DNA of 25,591 bases, from NCBI GenBank assembly GCA_003563455.1, contig PWRV01000229.1, forward strand, positions 1 through 25,591. Reading direction: 5' to 3'. A program made the position numbers and the translations under genes. The DNA comes from Thioalkalivibrio sp. (GTDB lineage Bacteria; Pseudomonadota; Gammaproteobacteria; Ectothiorhodospirales; Ectothiorhodospiraceae). Each line of letters begins with the position of its first letter. Position 1 is the first letter of the stretch. Positions 1-8,298 of this stretch are shown piece by piece. The notes beneath the pieces were generated by a model, which had not been told where the DNA came from, did no database searches, and saw only the letters and a list, made by a program, of their open reading frames with translations.

Positions 1-498
1 ACGCACCACTCTGGGATAGTTGTCTCCCGGGGGGCGGCCCAGCACGCGGTGCCAGAAGAGCGAGCCGAAGTGCATCATCGGTATGGCGATCAGCAGCGCG
101 ATCGCCACCTCCAGCACGCCCAGGCCCATCGCCGGGGCGAGCACGAGTGCCGGCAGCAGGGTTTCGAGGCCCTGATCCAGGCCGATCATCGCCGCACCGC
201 TCTCGCGATCGAGCCGACGCTTCACGAAGCTGGTGAGGAGGTCACCCACCATGGCCAGCAGACCCGCAAGGGCCCCGATCTCCCAGCCCACGCCGATCAG
301 CGGCCCGGCGACGGCGCCTGCCAGGACCCCGAGCAAGACACCGCGCCAGGTCTTGTTCGGTCCCAGCAGATCGCGGCCATCGCGCCAGCGACGGCCACCG
401 TCAAGCGGGGCAGCGGCGCGGTCGCCGAGCAGCACGTGCATCAGGAACGGAAGAAAGTTGACCCAGACCAGGAAAAGGACCAGTACAACGATTGCCAT
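1..498 (-). CDS. CDP-archaeol synthase-like membrane protein (DUF46/CarS family), 3' end cut off
   Basis: The start is the ATG at 498; reading runs off the left edge, so the C-terminus is missing (166 codons seen). The translation is strongly hydrophobic: an N-terminal helix of Val/Leu/Phe, then the motif LLGPNKTWRGV followed by two or three further membrane segments. GPxKTWRG is the signature loop of the CDP-archaeol synthase family (PF01864), which transfers CMP from CTP to a lipid phosphate in the inner membrane. Bacterial members are widespread, and their lipid substrate is not established; archaeol lipids are not expected here. No good Shine-Dalgarno sequence precedes the ATG. It reads in the same direction as the membrane protein at 775-1215 and could be cotranscribed with it. 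The family call is fairly firm, the substrate unknown. Confidence 0.75.
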   Translation of the reverse strand, partial: MAIVVLVLFLVWVNFLPFLMHVLLGDRAAAPLDGGRRWRDGRDLLGPNKTWRGVLLGVLAGAVAGPLIGVGWEIGALAGLLAMVGDLLTSFVKRRLDRESGAAMIGLDQGLETLLPALVLAPAMGLGVLEVAIALLIAIPMMHFGSLFWHRVLGRPPGDNYPRVVR

Positions 499-774
499 AG
501 ACGGGTCAGCACATTGGTGAAACCGAAGTATAGACCGCTTTCGATCAACCAACCGGCCCGGCGCTGCGTGGCGCCGGAAGCGGGCGCAGGGCAAGCCGGT
601 TCACGTCCGGGTCTGTTTGTTCAGCAGCAGATCGGCCACCTCCGCGGCGCCGGCCGCGACCGCCCGTGGACGGCGCTCAAGCGACAGCAACTCCGGAAGC
701 CGGTCGATCCACGCACCAGCGTCGATCCGTTCAGCTTCGCCCGTTCGCCGCGGAATCCCGCCAGCGGGTGCCGC
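499..774 (-). other. Spacer with a 57-codon open stretch after the stop of the upstream gene
   Basis: This is the gap between two minus-strand membrane-protein genes. After the TGA at 775-777 the same frame stays open for 57 codons until a TGA at 601-603. The codons are G/C-rich at third positions and the translation looks protein-like, ending in the sequence EVADLLLNKQTRT. No ATG lies in it, so it is either chance in GC-rich DNA, a former C-terminal extension, or a small gene with a rare start codon. The remainder, 499-600, shows nothing I recognise. Confidence 0.3.
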
Positions 775-1215
775 TCAGGCCGGCCTGGGCCGTGCCCAAA
801 GCGCGAACAGCAGGCCGCCGAGCGCGCCGGCGAGGGCGAGAGCCGCGACCCCCGAAGCAAAGCGGGCGGCGCCGATCATCGTCGCCGGCAGGATCGCGTT
901 CATCACCAGCAGTGCCGCGATGATCGCGACACCGCCGGCCAGCGCGTGCAGGACGATGCGTCCACCCGGCCAGAGCCTGGCGAGCAGGCCACTGACCGGC
1001 AGCGCAATCAGAAACGCCGCCGCCACGAGCACCGCGTAGGTCGGCGCAAAGTTGAGGAGATCGTGCAGTGTGGTTTCAAGCCGGACCGTGATGGGCACGG
1101 GTGCCCCGAGTTGCTGAACCATCGCCAGGTTGAACTGGGTCTGGATCACGCTCCCCAGCGCGGCCGTCACCCCCACCGCCACGAACCATGCCAGTGCCGC
1201 TCTCAGTTTTTGCAT
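775..1215 (-). CDS. Hypothetical four-helix inner-membrane protein
   Basis: It encodes 146 residues beginning MQKLRAALAW. The ATG at 1215 was preferred over an in-frame GTG at 1239 because a GGGGTGGG stretch sits a suitable distance upstream. Four hydrophobic segments are visible, at about residues 5-25, 50-75, 82-105 and 112-138, with a short loop containing an Arg and a Glu after the first. I do not recognise a family. The small size and the even distribution of helices suggest an integral membrane protein without enzymatic motifs. It may share a transcript with the CarS-like gene downstream, but a 276-base gap separates them. Confidence 0.6.
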   Translation of the reverse strand: MQKLRAALAWFVAVGVTAALGSVIQTQFNLAMVQQLGAPVPITVRLETTLHDLLNFAPTYAVLVAAAFLIALPVSGLLARLWPGGRIVLHALAGGVAIIAALLVMNAILPATMIGAARFASGVAALALAGALGGLLFALWARPRPA

Positions 1216-1303
1216 TGGTAGCCCACCCCGGGATTGCACGCTCCGGCGCCAATGCCGGATGCTTTGCTATTCTTGCAGCCGCGCCCATCGAAATCATCCT
1301 GCG

Positions 1304-2410
1304 ATGCATCCACGTTTCTTTATCCGCGCCCTGCTGCTTGCACTGATCGCCGCCGCTGGCGTCAGCCAGGCGGTCGAATACCGCATCGAGACCGTCGCCA
1401 CCGGTCTGGAACATCCCTGGTCGATCGCCTTCCTGCCGGACGGTCGCATGCTGGTCACCGAACGTGCGGGCCGCCTGCGCGTGATCGAGAACGGACAGCT
1501 GCTGGAAACCCCGGTAGCTGGGGTGCCGGATTCCTACGTTCGCAGCCAGGGCGGGCTGTTCGAGGTCCTGCCGGATCCGGAATTCGCGGAAAACGGGGTG
1601 ATCTACCTCTCCCAGGCTTACGGGACCGATGCCTCGAACACGACGCGCCTGCTGCGTGGCCGGCTCGAGGGCCTCGAGTTACGGGATGTCGAGGTGCTGT
1701 TCGAGGCGAGCCCTCGCCGCGCCAATCCGGTGCATTTCGGGGGTCGAATGGCACTGTTGCCGGACGGCACGCTGGTACTCGGCCTCGGGGACGCCTTTGA
1801 CGACCGCGAGGATGCACAGCGGCTCGACAGCCACACCGGCAGCATCGTGCGCCTGCACCGCGACGGACGCGTGCCCGCCGACAACCCTTTCGTGAATGAC
1901 CCCGACGCCCGGCCCGAGATCTACAGCTACGGGCACCGCAATGTGCAGGGGATCGTTCACGACGATGAGACCGGCGTGCTTTGGTCGCACGAGCACGGAC
2001 CGCGCGGTGGCGACGAGCTGAACATCATCGAGCCCGGGGTAAACTACGGCTGGCCTGTCGTCACCCACGGCATCGACTACTCGGGCGCCCGCATCACCCC
2101 CTATACGTCGCTGCCCGGGATGCGCGACCCCTTGCGTTACTGGACACCCGCGATCGCCCCGTCCGGCATGACGCTGTACCGCGGCGATCTGTTTCCGGAG
2201 TGGCACGACAGCCTGATGATCACTTCGCTGGTCCAGCGGCAGGTGTTGCGCGTTCCCCTCGACGGCGCGCAGGTGACCGGTGAAGAGCGGCTCTTCGAGG
2301 AGGTTGGCGAACGCCTGCGCGATGTGCGGTCCGGACCGGACGGATCGATCTACCTGCTCACCGACAAGCCCGAAGGACGCGTGCTCCGGGTCACGCGCGA
2401 CGATTCGTAG
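1304..2410 (+). CDS. Secreted PQQ-dependent sugar dehydrogenase (soluble aldose dehydrogenase family)
   Basis: The 368-residue protein starts at the ATG at 1304 and has a clean Sec signal peptide (MHPRFF, then a Leu/Ala core, cleavage after SQA at about residue 23). The mature part matches the GSDH/YliI six-bladed propeller family (PF07995): HPWSIAFLPDG near the N-terminus, HFGGRMALLPDG and LGLGD in the middle, YGHRNVQG, then HEHGPRGGDELN and NYGWP, and APSGMTLY near the end. Family members oxidise aldoses in the periplasm with bound PQQ and calcium. No PQQ biosynthesis gene lies in the window, so whether the cofactor is made is unknown. It is monocistronic by appearance and converges with the tautomerase gene. 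Confidence 0.9.
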   Translation: MHPRFFIRALLLALIAAAGVSQAVEYRIETVATGLEHPWSIAFLPDGRMLVTERAGRLRVIENGQLLETPVAGVPDSYVRSQGGLFEVLPDPEFAENGVIYLSQAYGTDASNTTRLLRGRLEGLELRDVEVLFEASPRRANPVHFGGRMALLPDGTLVLGLGDAFDDREDAQRLDSHTGSIVRLHRDGRVPADNPFVNDPDARPEIYSYGHRNVQGIVHDDETGVLWSHEHGPRGGDELNIIEPGVNYGWPVVTHGIDYSGARITPYTSLPGMRDPLRYWTPAIAPSGMTLYRGDLFPEWHDSLMITSLVQRQVLRVPLDGAQVTGEERLFEEVGERLRDVRSGPDGSIYLLTDKPEGRVLRVTRDDS

Positions 2411-2501
2411 ACTCCGGCGTGGCTGCGCGGTCGAAAGCAACCGGGGCGTCGGGCAGCACCGGCCGCTGCCGGCTGTTCCGGGCCTTGCTATCGCCCGGGG
2501 T

Positions 2502-2705
2502 CTACTGACCCTGGCGGCGTCGCTGATCCACCGGGACGCCTCCGATACCCCAGTTTTCCATCTCGACCTCGTCGATCACCACCACCGTGGTCGCCGGGTT
2601 CTTGCCGAGCACGTCCACCAGCAGGCGTGTCGCGCCCTCGATCAGCAACCGTTTCTGCTCCGGTGTGACCCCTTCGCGCGTCACCTTGATATTCACGTAC
2701 GGCAT
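2502..2705 (-). CDS. 4-oxalocrotonate tautomerase family protein
   Basis: This small protein of 67 codes begins MPYVNIKVTREGVT. The ATG at 2705 has a strong GGAGG site a few bases upstream. Pro-2, exposed after Met removal, is the catalytic base of the family, and the beta-alpha-beta pattern with a VVVIDEVEMENWGIGG segment matches tautomerases of about 62-70 residues that act as hexamers. The family isomerises enols or dehalogenates small acids, but the substrate cannot be read from sequence and no aromatic-degradation genes are near. It lies downstream of the HPF-cold-shock gene on the same strand, after a 205-base gap with no gene, so it probably has its own promoter. Confidence 0.88.
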   Translation of the reverse strand: MPYVNIKVTREGVTPEQKRLLIEGATRLLVDVLGKNPATTVVVIDEVEMENWGIGGVPVDQRRRQGQ

Positions 2706-2910
2706 CCATTACCTCCACGCCTGCGTCTTCGCACCCGCGGCGACCCGGCACGGGCAGCCAGCTCGGCGCGCGCCTCGGGAATACCGGCTTGCGGCTTACA
2801 GGCCCATTTACGACCCCGAAAATGCCGTTCCAAGGCCCTCTGGACCCCCAGTTTCGGGTTGGTTTTCATGTTGAATCAATCGTTTGCCCTGGTCCGACCC
2901 TGGGGAGGGT

Positions 2911-3537
2911 TCAGGTTTCGCTGCGCCAGCCGGGTGGGACATCGGCGCGGTGGGCGGTCTGTTCGGTCTCGCGTGCCCCGGGCTTGTTTACAATGCGGAC
3001 GCTGCTGGCCTGCGGGCCCTGCTCGCCCATCGAGGGTTCGAAGCGGACTTCGGTCCCGACGGCGAGCCGGGGAAAGTCGTGGTTCAGCACCGCGTGCTCA
3101 TGGAAGTAGAACTCGCGTCCGTCCACCGTACGCAGGAATCCGTAGCCCTGATCCTCGAAAAGGCGCACCACCAGCGCCCGGTTCTCTTCCTCGGACGGTG
3201 TCAGGGCATCGCGCCGGTGATGTTCGCCGGTCTTGCCAAGCCGCCGCTGCATCGCTTCAAAGGCCGCGTTGATCACCAGCGAGAGCTTGCTCTCCTGCTC
3301 GACCACAGCAGGCTCCTCGTTGACCACGAGCCTCCGGTTACGGGGTAGCCGGACCTCGATAGTCACCTTCAGCGGGTTTCCCTTGTGCTGGTGATGGTGC
3401 GGCCGGGAAACGATCACGTGACAGGAGACGATCTCGTCCGAGTAGCGCTCAAGCCGGTCAACACGCTCCCGGATCAGGTTCTCGCTCCACTCGGAGCGGT
3501 CAATGTCGTGGTAATTCAGTTCCAGCGGAATCTGCAT
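2911..3537 (-). CDS. HPF/RaiA ribosome-associated domain fused to a C-terminal cold-shock domain
   Basis: The 208-residue product has two parts. Residues 1 to about 110 match the ribosome hibernation factor fold (N-terminal MQIPLELNYHDID, then RVDRLERYSDEIVSCHVIVSRPHH and a long helix ending AFEAMQRRLG). Residues about 125-195 are a cold-shock/OB domain with RNP-like motifs YGFLRT and FYFHEHAV. HPF domains bind the 30S decoding site and silence ribosomes; the added domain could bind RNA. The ATG at 3537 was chosen because the homology begins there and an AGGAG lies upstream; the open frame continues 5' only as an overlap of lon. It follows lon by 64 bases on the same strand, so cotranscription is likely. 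Confidence 0.9.
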   Translation of the reverse strand: MQIPLELNYHDIDRSEWSENLIRERVDRLERYSDEIVSCHVIVSRPHHHQHKGNPLKVTIEVRLPRNRRLVVNEEPAVVEQESKLSLVINAAFEAMQRRLGKTGEHHRRDALTPSEEENRALVVRLFEDQGYGFLRTVDGREFYFHEHAVLNHDFPRLAVGTEVRFEPSMGEQGPQASSVRIVNKPGARETEQTAHRADVPPGWRSET

Positions 3538-3601
3538 TCTCTCGATCTCCTGGTTGTTCCGGGAAGGAAGGGTCGTCTGCGGCCGGTCGGCTCGCCGACC
3601 C

Positions 3602-5971
3602 TTATCCTTCGGAATCGTTGGCTTCGTCGGGCTCGTTCTCGGGAAGCAGTTCGGGAATGGCGGTGCGCAATACATCATCGATGCGCTCCGCCAGCGTGAA
3701 CTCCATTTCCTCACGCACCGAATCCGGCAGGTCATCGAGATCCTTCTCGTTCCCGCGGGGCAGAATCACCTGACGGAGTCCGGTGCGTCGCGCGGCAAGG
3801 ACCTTCTCCTTCACGCCGCCCACCGGCAGCACCAGACCGGAAAGGGTGATCTCGCCCGTCATCGCGGTGTCTCCGCGCACGGAGCGGCCGCTATAGATGG
3901 AAGCGACTGCCGTGGCCATGGTGACACCGGCGGACGGGCCATCCTTCGGGATGGCACCTGCCGGTACGTGAATGTGCAGACCGGCACGCGGATGCGTGAT
4001 TTTCAACCGACCGGCGTGCGACAGCACCCAGTTCTGGGCAGCCTGGGCCGACTCTTTCATCACCTCGCCGAGCTGTCCCGTTAGGGTCAGCTTGCCCTCC
4101 TCCGGCAGCAGGATCGCCTCCACATACAGCACGTCGCCCCCGGTCGGAGTCCATGCCAGGCCGGTGGCGACACCGGGGGGCATATGCTTGCGGGCCTCTT
4201 CCGGCCGGAAACGCTCGCGGCCCAGCAGCTCCGGCAGGTGTTCGGGTGAGATGGTGTCGGGGAGCTCGCGTCCCTCGGCGATGCGCAGGGCGACCTTCCG
4301 GGCCAGGCGACCGATCCGGCGTTCCAGTTCGCGCACGCCCGCTTCACGGGTGTAGTGGCGGATCACCTGCAGAATCGTTTCGTCCGGCACCCGGAACTGT
4401 TCGGGCGCGAGGCCCGCCTGCGTGCGTTGGCGTTCAAGGACGTACCGCCGCGCGATTTCGAGTTTTTCCTCGTCACTGTAGCCCGACAGTTGCAGGACCT
4501 CCATGCGGTCCAGGAGCGGTCGCGGGATGGTCTCCAGCGTGTTGGCTGTGGTGATGAACAGGACCCTGGAGAGGTCGAAGGGCAGATCCAGGTAATTGTC
4601 GCGGAACTCGTAGTTCTGGGCAGGATCGAGGATCTCGAGCAAGGCCGACGCGGGATCGCCCCTGAAGTCCTGGCCCAGTTTGTCGATCTCGTCGAGCATC
4701 AGCAGCGGATTGGCGCTGCCGGCACGACGCATCGCCTGGATGATCCGGCCGGGCATCGCGCCGACGTAGGTCCGTCGATGGCCGCGCAGTTCCGCCTCGT
4801 CCCGCAGGCCGCCGAGACTGAACCGCTCGAATTCCCGACCGAGGGCACGTGCGATGGATTGCCCCAGGGAAGTCTTGCCGACCCCCGGTGGACCCACGAA
4901 GCAAAGGATTGGCGCCTTTGCCTCGGGATTCAGACGCAGCACAGCGAGTTGTTCGAGAATGCGCTCCTTGATCTCGGCGAGGTCATAGTGGTCCTCGTCG
5001 AGGATTTTCCGTGCCCGTGCGAGATCAAGGCTGTCTTCCGTGCGCCGCGTCCACGGAAGTTCCAGGATCAGATCCAGCCGGTTGCGGATCACTCCGTGTT
5101 CGGGTGAGGCCGACGGCACCCCTTCGAGGCGGGCGAGTTCCCGTTCGGCCTCTTCTCGCACCGCGGATGGCAGTTCGGTTTGCTCCAGGCGTTCCTGCAG
5201 TTCCTGTGTGCCGGTGCCGCCGCCTTCGCTCTCGCCGAGCTCCTTCTGGATTGCCTTCAGCTGCTGGCGCAGCAGGTACTTGCGCTGCTCCCGGCCGGCC
5301 TCGGATTCAGCCTCGCCTGCAATCTCCCGCCGCAGTTTCTGGACTTCGTACTCCTTGCGCATGAACCCGAGCAGGAGCTTCATCGCCTGGTTCTGTTCGG
5401 AAGCGTCGAGGAGTTGCTGGGACTTCTCGAAGTCGAGTTCGAGCAGCGCGGCGAGCAGGTAGACCAGGTGCATCGGGTCCCGGATCCGTTCCAGCAGTTC
5501 ATCGACGTTCAGCTGCCCCAGTTGCGGCAAGAGGGCCTGGAATTCCCTGATCAGGCTCACCACTTCCCGCTTCAGTGCTTCGCTTTCCGGGCCGGGTTCC
5601 AGTACCACCGGCGCCGGGACTGCGTGCGCGACGAGTCGTCCACCCTCGCGCTCGACATTCCGGATCCGGACTCGCTCCAGCCCCTCGATGATCACCTCCA
5701 GCGTCTCTTCGGAACGCGAAAGCCGTCTCACAGCGCCTCGCGTCGCAAAGCGGTGCAGATCGTCCAACTCCGGATTCTCGACGCCGGCATCTTTCTGGGT
5801 CGCGGTGATCAGCGTCTTGTCCTCGGAGTTCGACGCGGCCTCGAGTGCCTCGACGGACTGCTTGCGGCCCGCTGCGAAGGGCCCCGCGATCATCGGAAAC
5901 AATACCGTCCTGCGCAGAGGAAGGACGGGGAGAACGTAGACTTTCGATTCGGTTTCGTCGTTCACGGTCAT
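3602..5971 (-). CDS. lon: ATP-dependent protease Lon
   Basis: The 789-residue protein shows the full Lon order: an N-terminal substrate domain starting with VLPVLPLRRTVLFP, a coiled-coil region at about 180-270, an AAA+ module with Walker A GPPGVGKT (about 360-367) and Walker B LLMLDEIDK (about 423-431), and a protease domain with catalytic Ser in PKDGPSAG (about 680) and Lys in GGVKEK (about 721). It degrades misfolded and regulatory proteins in the cytoplasm. Length and motifs are those of a complete bacterial LonA. The ATG at 5971 overlaps the hsp20 stop as ATGA and has a GGAGG site, so the two are translationally coupled. Confidence 0.97.
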   Translation of the reverse strand: MTVNDETESKVYVLPVLPLRRTVLFPMIAGPFAAGRKQSVEALEAASNSEDKTLITATQKDAGVENPELDDLHRFATRGAVRRLSRSEETLEVIIEGLERVRIRNVEREGGRLVAHAVPAPVVLEPGPESEALKREVVSLIREFQALLPQLGQLNVDELLERIRDPMHLVYLLAALLELDFEKSQQLLDASEQNQAMKLLLGFMRKEYEVQKLRREIAGEAESEAGREQRKYLLRQQLKAIQKELGESEGGGTGTQELQERLEQTELPSAVREEAERELARLEGVPSASPEHGVIRNRLDLILELPWTRRTEDSLDLARARKILDEDHYDLAEIKERILEQLAVLRLNPEAKAPILCFVGPPGVGKTSLGQSIARALGREFERFSLGGLRDEAELRGHRRTYVGAMPGRIIQAMRRAGSANPLLMLDEIDKLGQDFRGDPASALLEILDPAQNYEFRDNYLDLPFDLSRVLFITTANTLETIPRPLLDRMEVLQLSGYSDEEKLEIARRYVLERQRTQAGLAPEQFRVPDETILQVIRHYTREAGVRELERRIGRLARKVALRIAEGRELPDTISPEHLPELLGRERFRPEEARKHMPPGVATGLAWTPTGGDVLYVEAILLPEEGKLTLTGQLGEVMKESAQAAQNWVLSHAGRLKITHPRAGLHIHVPAGAIPKDGPSAGVTMATAVASIYSGRSVRGDTAMTGEITLSGLVLPVGGVKEKVLAARRTGLRQVILPRGNEKDLDDLPDSVREEMEFTLAERIDDVLRTAIPELLPENEPDEANDSEG

Positions 5972-6333
5972 CCGACCTCCGGCGTTATCGTCACCAGGAG
6001 CATCCCGTGGTCGTACTCGCTGGCGACCGCAGCGCGGTCGAGATCGATCGGAAACTCGAACGTGCGCCGGAACGTGCAGTAGGCGATTTCCATCGAGTAG
6101 CAGGTGTGTCCCTCAACCCGCAGGCCGTCGCGACGCTCGCCCTGGACGGTAATCGAGCGGCCACAGACCCGCACCTCGATCGACTCGGGCGTCACGCCCG
6201 CCAATTCGAGCTTCAGCAACCAGCCATCGGGAGTGCTGTAGAGATCCGCCGGTGGGAGCCAGCGTGACGGCAGCAGCCGCTCGCGCCGGGACAACATCAG
6301 GCGGCGGGTCAGGCGAATCAGTTCGTGTTCCAT
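5968..6333 (-). CDS. Hsp20/alpha-crystallin family small heat-shock protein
   Basis: The 121-residue product begins MEHELIRLTRRLM at the ATG at 6333, with GGGAG upstream. From residue 30 it has the alpha-crystallin beta-sandwich pattern: PPADLYSTPDGWLLKLELAGVTPE, then SIEVRVCGRSITVQGERR, and a final FRRTFEFPIDLD followed by LLVTITP. Such proteins hold unfolding clients as oligomers. The C-terminal tail is very short, with no clear IxI anchor, and the N-terminal arm is only about 30 residues, so its assembly may be unusual. Its stop overlaps the start of lon (ATGA), pairing a holdase with a protease. I could not find a convincing sigma-32 promoter upstream. Confidence 0.9.
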   Translation of the reverse strand: MEHELIRLTRRLMLSRRERLLPSRWLPPADLYSTPDGWLLKLELAGVTPESIEVRVCGRSITVQGERRDGLRVEGHTCYSMEIAYCTFRRTFEFPIDLDRAAVASEYDHGMLLVTITPEVG

Positions 6334-6834
6334 GGGGCGGCTCCCTCGTTGGAACGTCGGACCTCGCTGTGCCAGTGTGCTCTTCCGCGACCGCCGGGGC
6401 GAGAGGTGCCTGTGTTCCACGCCCCATCCGTGCGGTCGATCCTTACCCCAGAGCCTAAACCAATGCCCCCCGTCGTTCCAATCGAAAGCCAGCAACGGCA
6501 GCAACGGGGTCAGACCCGCCCAACCGACGGAAACATAGGGATTTGAGGCCGTTTTACGGGCCAAAACAGGGGGCGACAAGCACGAGGGTCCGCACGCGGG
6601 CTTTGGGTCCCGGAACTCCGCCATTTCGCGGCCAGAACCGGTATCCTAGTGTCCTGTCACACGTCACCGTACTTGCCGTATGGCTCACCGGCGCAGTCGA
6701 AACCGAGTCCTGCCGCGCTGACTGCGGGTCTGCCGCAGACAGCGCGGGATCGGTCTGGGCCGAAGCCGAACACCAACGAAAGCAATTGGCCTCGCCGCGC
6801 CCGCAAAGACCCTCCCAGGAGAGAAGTCCGACCC
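6334..6834. other. 500-base divergent spacer between hsp20 and trpB2
   Basis: No gene-like frame is present on either strand. It must hold the promoters of hsp20 (leftward) and trpB2 (rightward). Visible items are a GGGTC-A-GACCC palindrome at 6507-6517, a TATCCT -10-like sequence at 6642-6647 without a matching -35, and the hairpin at 6713-6747 listed separately. No CTTGAA/CCCCAT heat-shock pair with proper spacing was seen on the hsp20 side. Confidence 0.5.
6713..6747 (+). promoter_or_regulatory. Strong leader hairpin upstream of trpB2
   Basis: CCGCGCTG (6713-6720) pairs perfectly with CAGCGCGG (6740-6747), and CTGCGG (6722-6727) with CCGCAG (6733-6738). A single A/A mismatch separates the two helices and the loop is GTCTG. 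No T-run follows, so it is not a simple terminator. It lies 87 bases before the trpB2 ATG, inside the probable leader. Function unknown. Confidence 0.5.
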
Positions 6835-8196
6835 ATGACTGATTCCGTAAAATACGTCCTCGACGAACGAGATCTTCCCCGGTACTGGTACAACATCGCG
6901 GCCGACCTGCCGGCGCCGGCACCGCCGGTGCTGCATCCCGGCACCCATCAGCCGGTGGGGCCCGACGATCTTGCGCCGATCTTTCCGATGGCGGTGATCG
7001 AACAGGAGGTCAGCCTGGAACGGGAGATCGAGATTCCGGAACCGGTGCGCGACATCTACCGCCAGTGGCGGCCCTCGCCGCTGTACCGCGCGCGCCGACT
7101 CGAGAAGATGCTCGATACCCCCGCCCGCATCTACTACAAGTACGAGGGCGTCAGCCCGGCGGGCTCGCACAAACCCAACACGGCGATCGCGCAGGCCTTC
7201 TACAACAAGCAGGAAGGTGTGAAGCGCATCACCACCGAGACCGGTGCCGGCCAGTGGGGTTCGGCACTGGCGCTCGCCGGATCCTTCTTCGGCCTCGAGA
7301 TCGAGGTCTTCATGGTGAAGGTGAGCTTTGAGCAGAAACCCTACCGACGCTCGTTCATGGAGACCTTTGGCGCCCGCTGCATCGCGAGCCCCTCCGAACT
7401 CACCAGTGCGGGGCGGGCGGTGCTCGCGGAACACCCGGACAGCACCGGAAGCCTGGGCATCGCGATCAGCGAGGCCGTGGAACGGTCCGTGGAACGCGAC
7501 GACACCAAGTACGCGCTTGGCAGCGTGCTGAACCACGTGATGCTGCACCAGACGGTGATTGGCCTCGAGGCCCTGAAGCAGTTCGACATGGCCAATGACT
7601 ATCCCGACATGGTGATCGCTCCGACCGGCGGGGGCAGCAACTTCGCCGGAATCACCTTCCCGTTTCTCGGTGAGCAACTGCGCGGGGGCCGCGGGATCGA
7701 CCTGGTCGCGGTGGAACCGTCCGCCTGCCCCACCCTCACCCGCGGGAGATACGCCTACGACTTCGGCGACACGGCCCACCTGACACCACTGGTCAAGATG
7801 CACACTCTCGGCTCCACCTACGTGCCGCCGGGCTTCCATGCCGGGGGGCTGCGCTACCACGGAATGGCGCCGCTGGTGTCGCACGTGACCAATCTCGGAC
7901 TGGTGCGGCCGCGCTCCTACAACCAGCTGCAGTGCTTCGAGGCCGGGGTACAATTCGCGAAGGCCGAGGGCGTGATCCCTGCCCCGGAGGCGAATCACGG
8001 TGTCCGCGCCGCGATCGACGAGGCCATTCGCTGCAAGGAAGAAGGCGTGAGCCGCGCAATCCTGTTCAACCTCTGCGGTCACGGCAACTTCGACATGCAG
8101 GCCTACCGCGACTACTTTGACGGCAAGCTGATGGATCTCGCGTATGACGATGGCGAGATCGCGATGGCCCTCGCCGGGTTGCCTTCGGTCGCGTGA
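6835..8196 (+). CDS. trpB: TrpB2-type tryptophan synthase beta chain
   Basis: The 453-residue protein is of the long TrpB2 class rather than the ~400-residue TrpB1 class. The PLP lysine is in SPAGSHKPN (about residue 113), the catalytic Glu is in TTETGAGQWG, and the phosphate-binding loop is APTGGGSNFAG. A C-terminal CGHGNFDM segment is also typical. It condenses indole with serine to give tryptophan. No trpA, trpF or trpC is nearby, which fits TrpB2 acting alone, possibly to salvage indole. The ATG at 6835 was chosen from homology; an AGGAG lies about 13 bases upstream, farther than usual. It is a single-gene unit ending in a large inverted repeat. Confidence 0.95.
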   Translation: MTDSVKYVLDERDLPRYWYNIAADLPAPAPPVLHPGTHQPVGPDDLAPIFPMAVIEQEVSLEREIEIPEPVRDIYRQWRPSPLYRARRLEKMLDTPARIYYKYEGVSPAGSHKPNTAIAQAFYNKQEGVKRITTETGAGQWGSALALAGSFFGLEIEVFMVKVSFEQKPYRRSFMETFGARCIASPSELTSAGRAVLAEHPDSTGSLGIAISEAVERSVERDDTKYALGSVLNHVMLHQTVIGLEALKQFDMANDYPDMVIAPTGGGSNFAGITFPFLGEQLRGGRGIDLVAVEPSACPTLTRGRYAYDFGDTAHLTPLVKMHTLGSTYVPPGFHAGGLRYHGMAPLVSHVTNLGLVRPRSYNQLQCFEAGVQFAKAEGVIPAPEANHGVRAAIDEAIRCKEEGVSRAILFNLCGHGNFDMQAYRDYFDGKLMDLAYDDGEIAMALAGLPSVA

Positions 8197-8298
8197 CGAC
8201 GCCGCCGGGTCGGCGCCGATCTCGCGATGACGCCCCGATTCCGCGGCCGGCCGGGTCGCGGGATCGGCGTGCTTTACCGCGTGCAAACCGGCGTCGTC
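8195..8298. terminator. Nested inverted repeats between convergent genes, likely bidirectional terminator
   Basis: The outer arms are GACGACGCCG (8195-8204) and CGGCGTCGTC (8289-8298), a perfect 10-bp match that includes part of each flanking stop codon. An inner stem pairs CGCCGATCTCGCGA (8214-8227) with TCGCGGGATCGGCG (8256-8269), 14 bp with one G/T pair. There is no long T tract, so termination is inferred from position and stability. Confidence 0.55.

Noticed and set aside
49..1221. A 390-codon plus-strand open frame
   Set aside because: It is antisense to two membrane-protein genes; the translation is Arg/Gln/His-rich without any motif, typical of GC-rich shadow frames.
2411..2501. Possible terminator between the sugar dehydrogenase and tautomerase genes
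   Set aside because: Only a 6-bp GGCAGC/GCTGCC stem is visible, without a T-run, which is too weak to list.
6507..6517. GGGTC-A-GACCC palindrome, with a similar GGTC-C-GACC at 2891-2899
   Set aside because: Such short palindromes recall REP-type elements, but the flanks are not alike and no second full copy or transposase is present.
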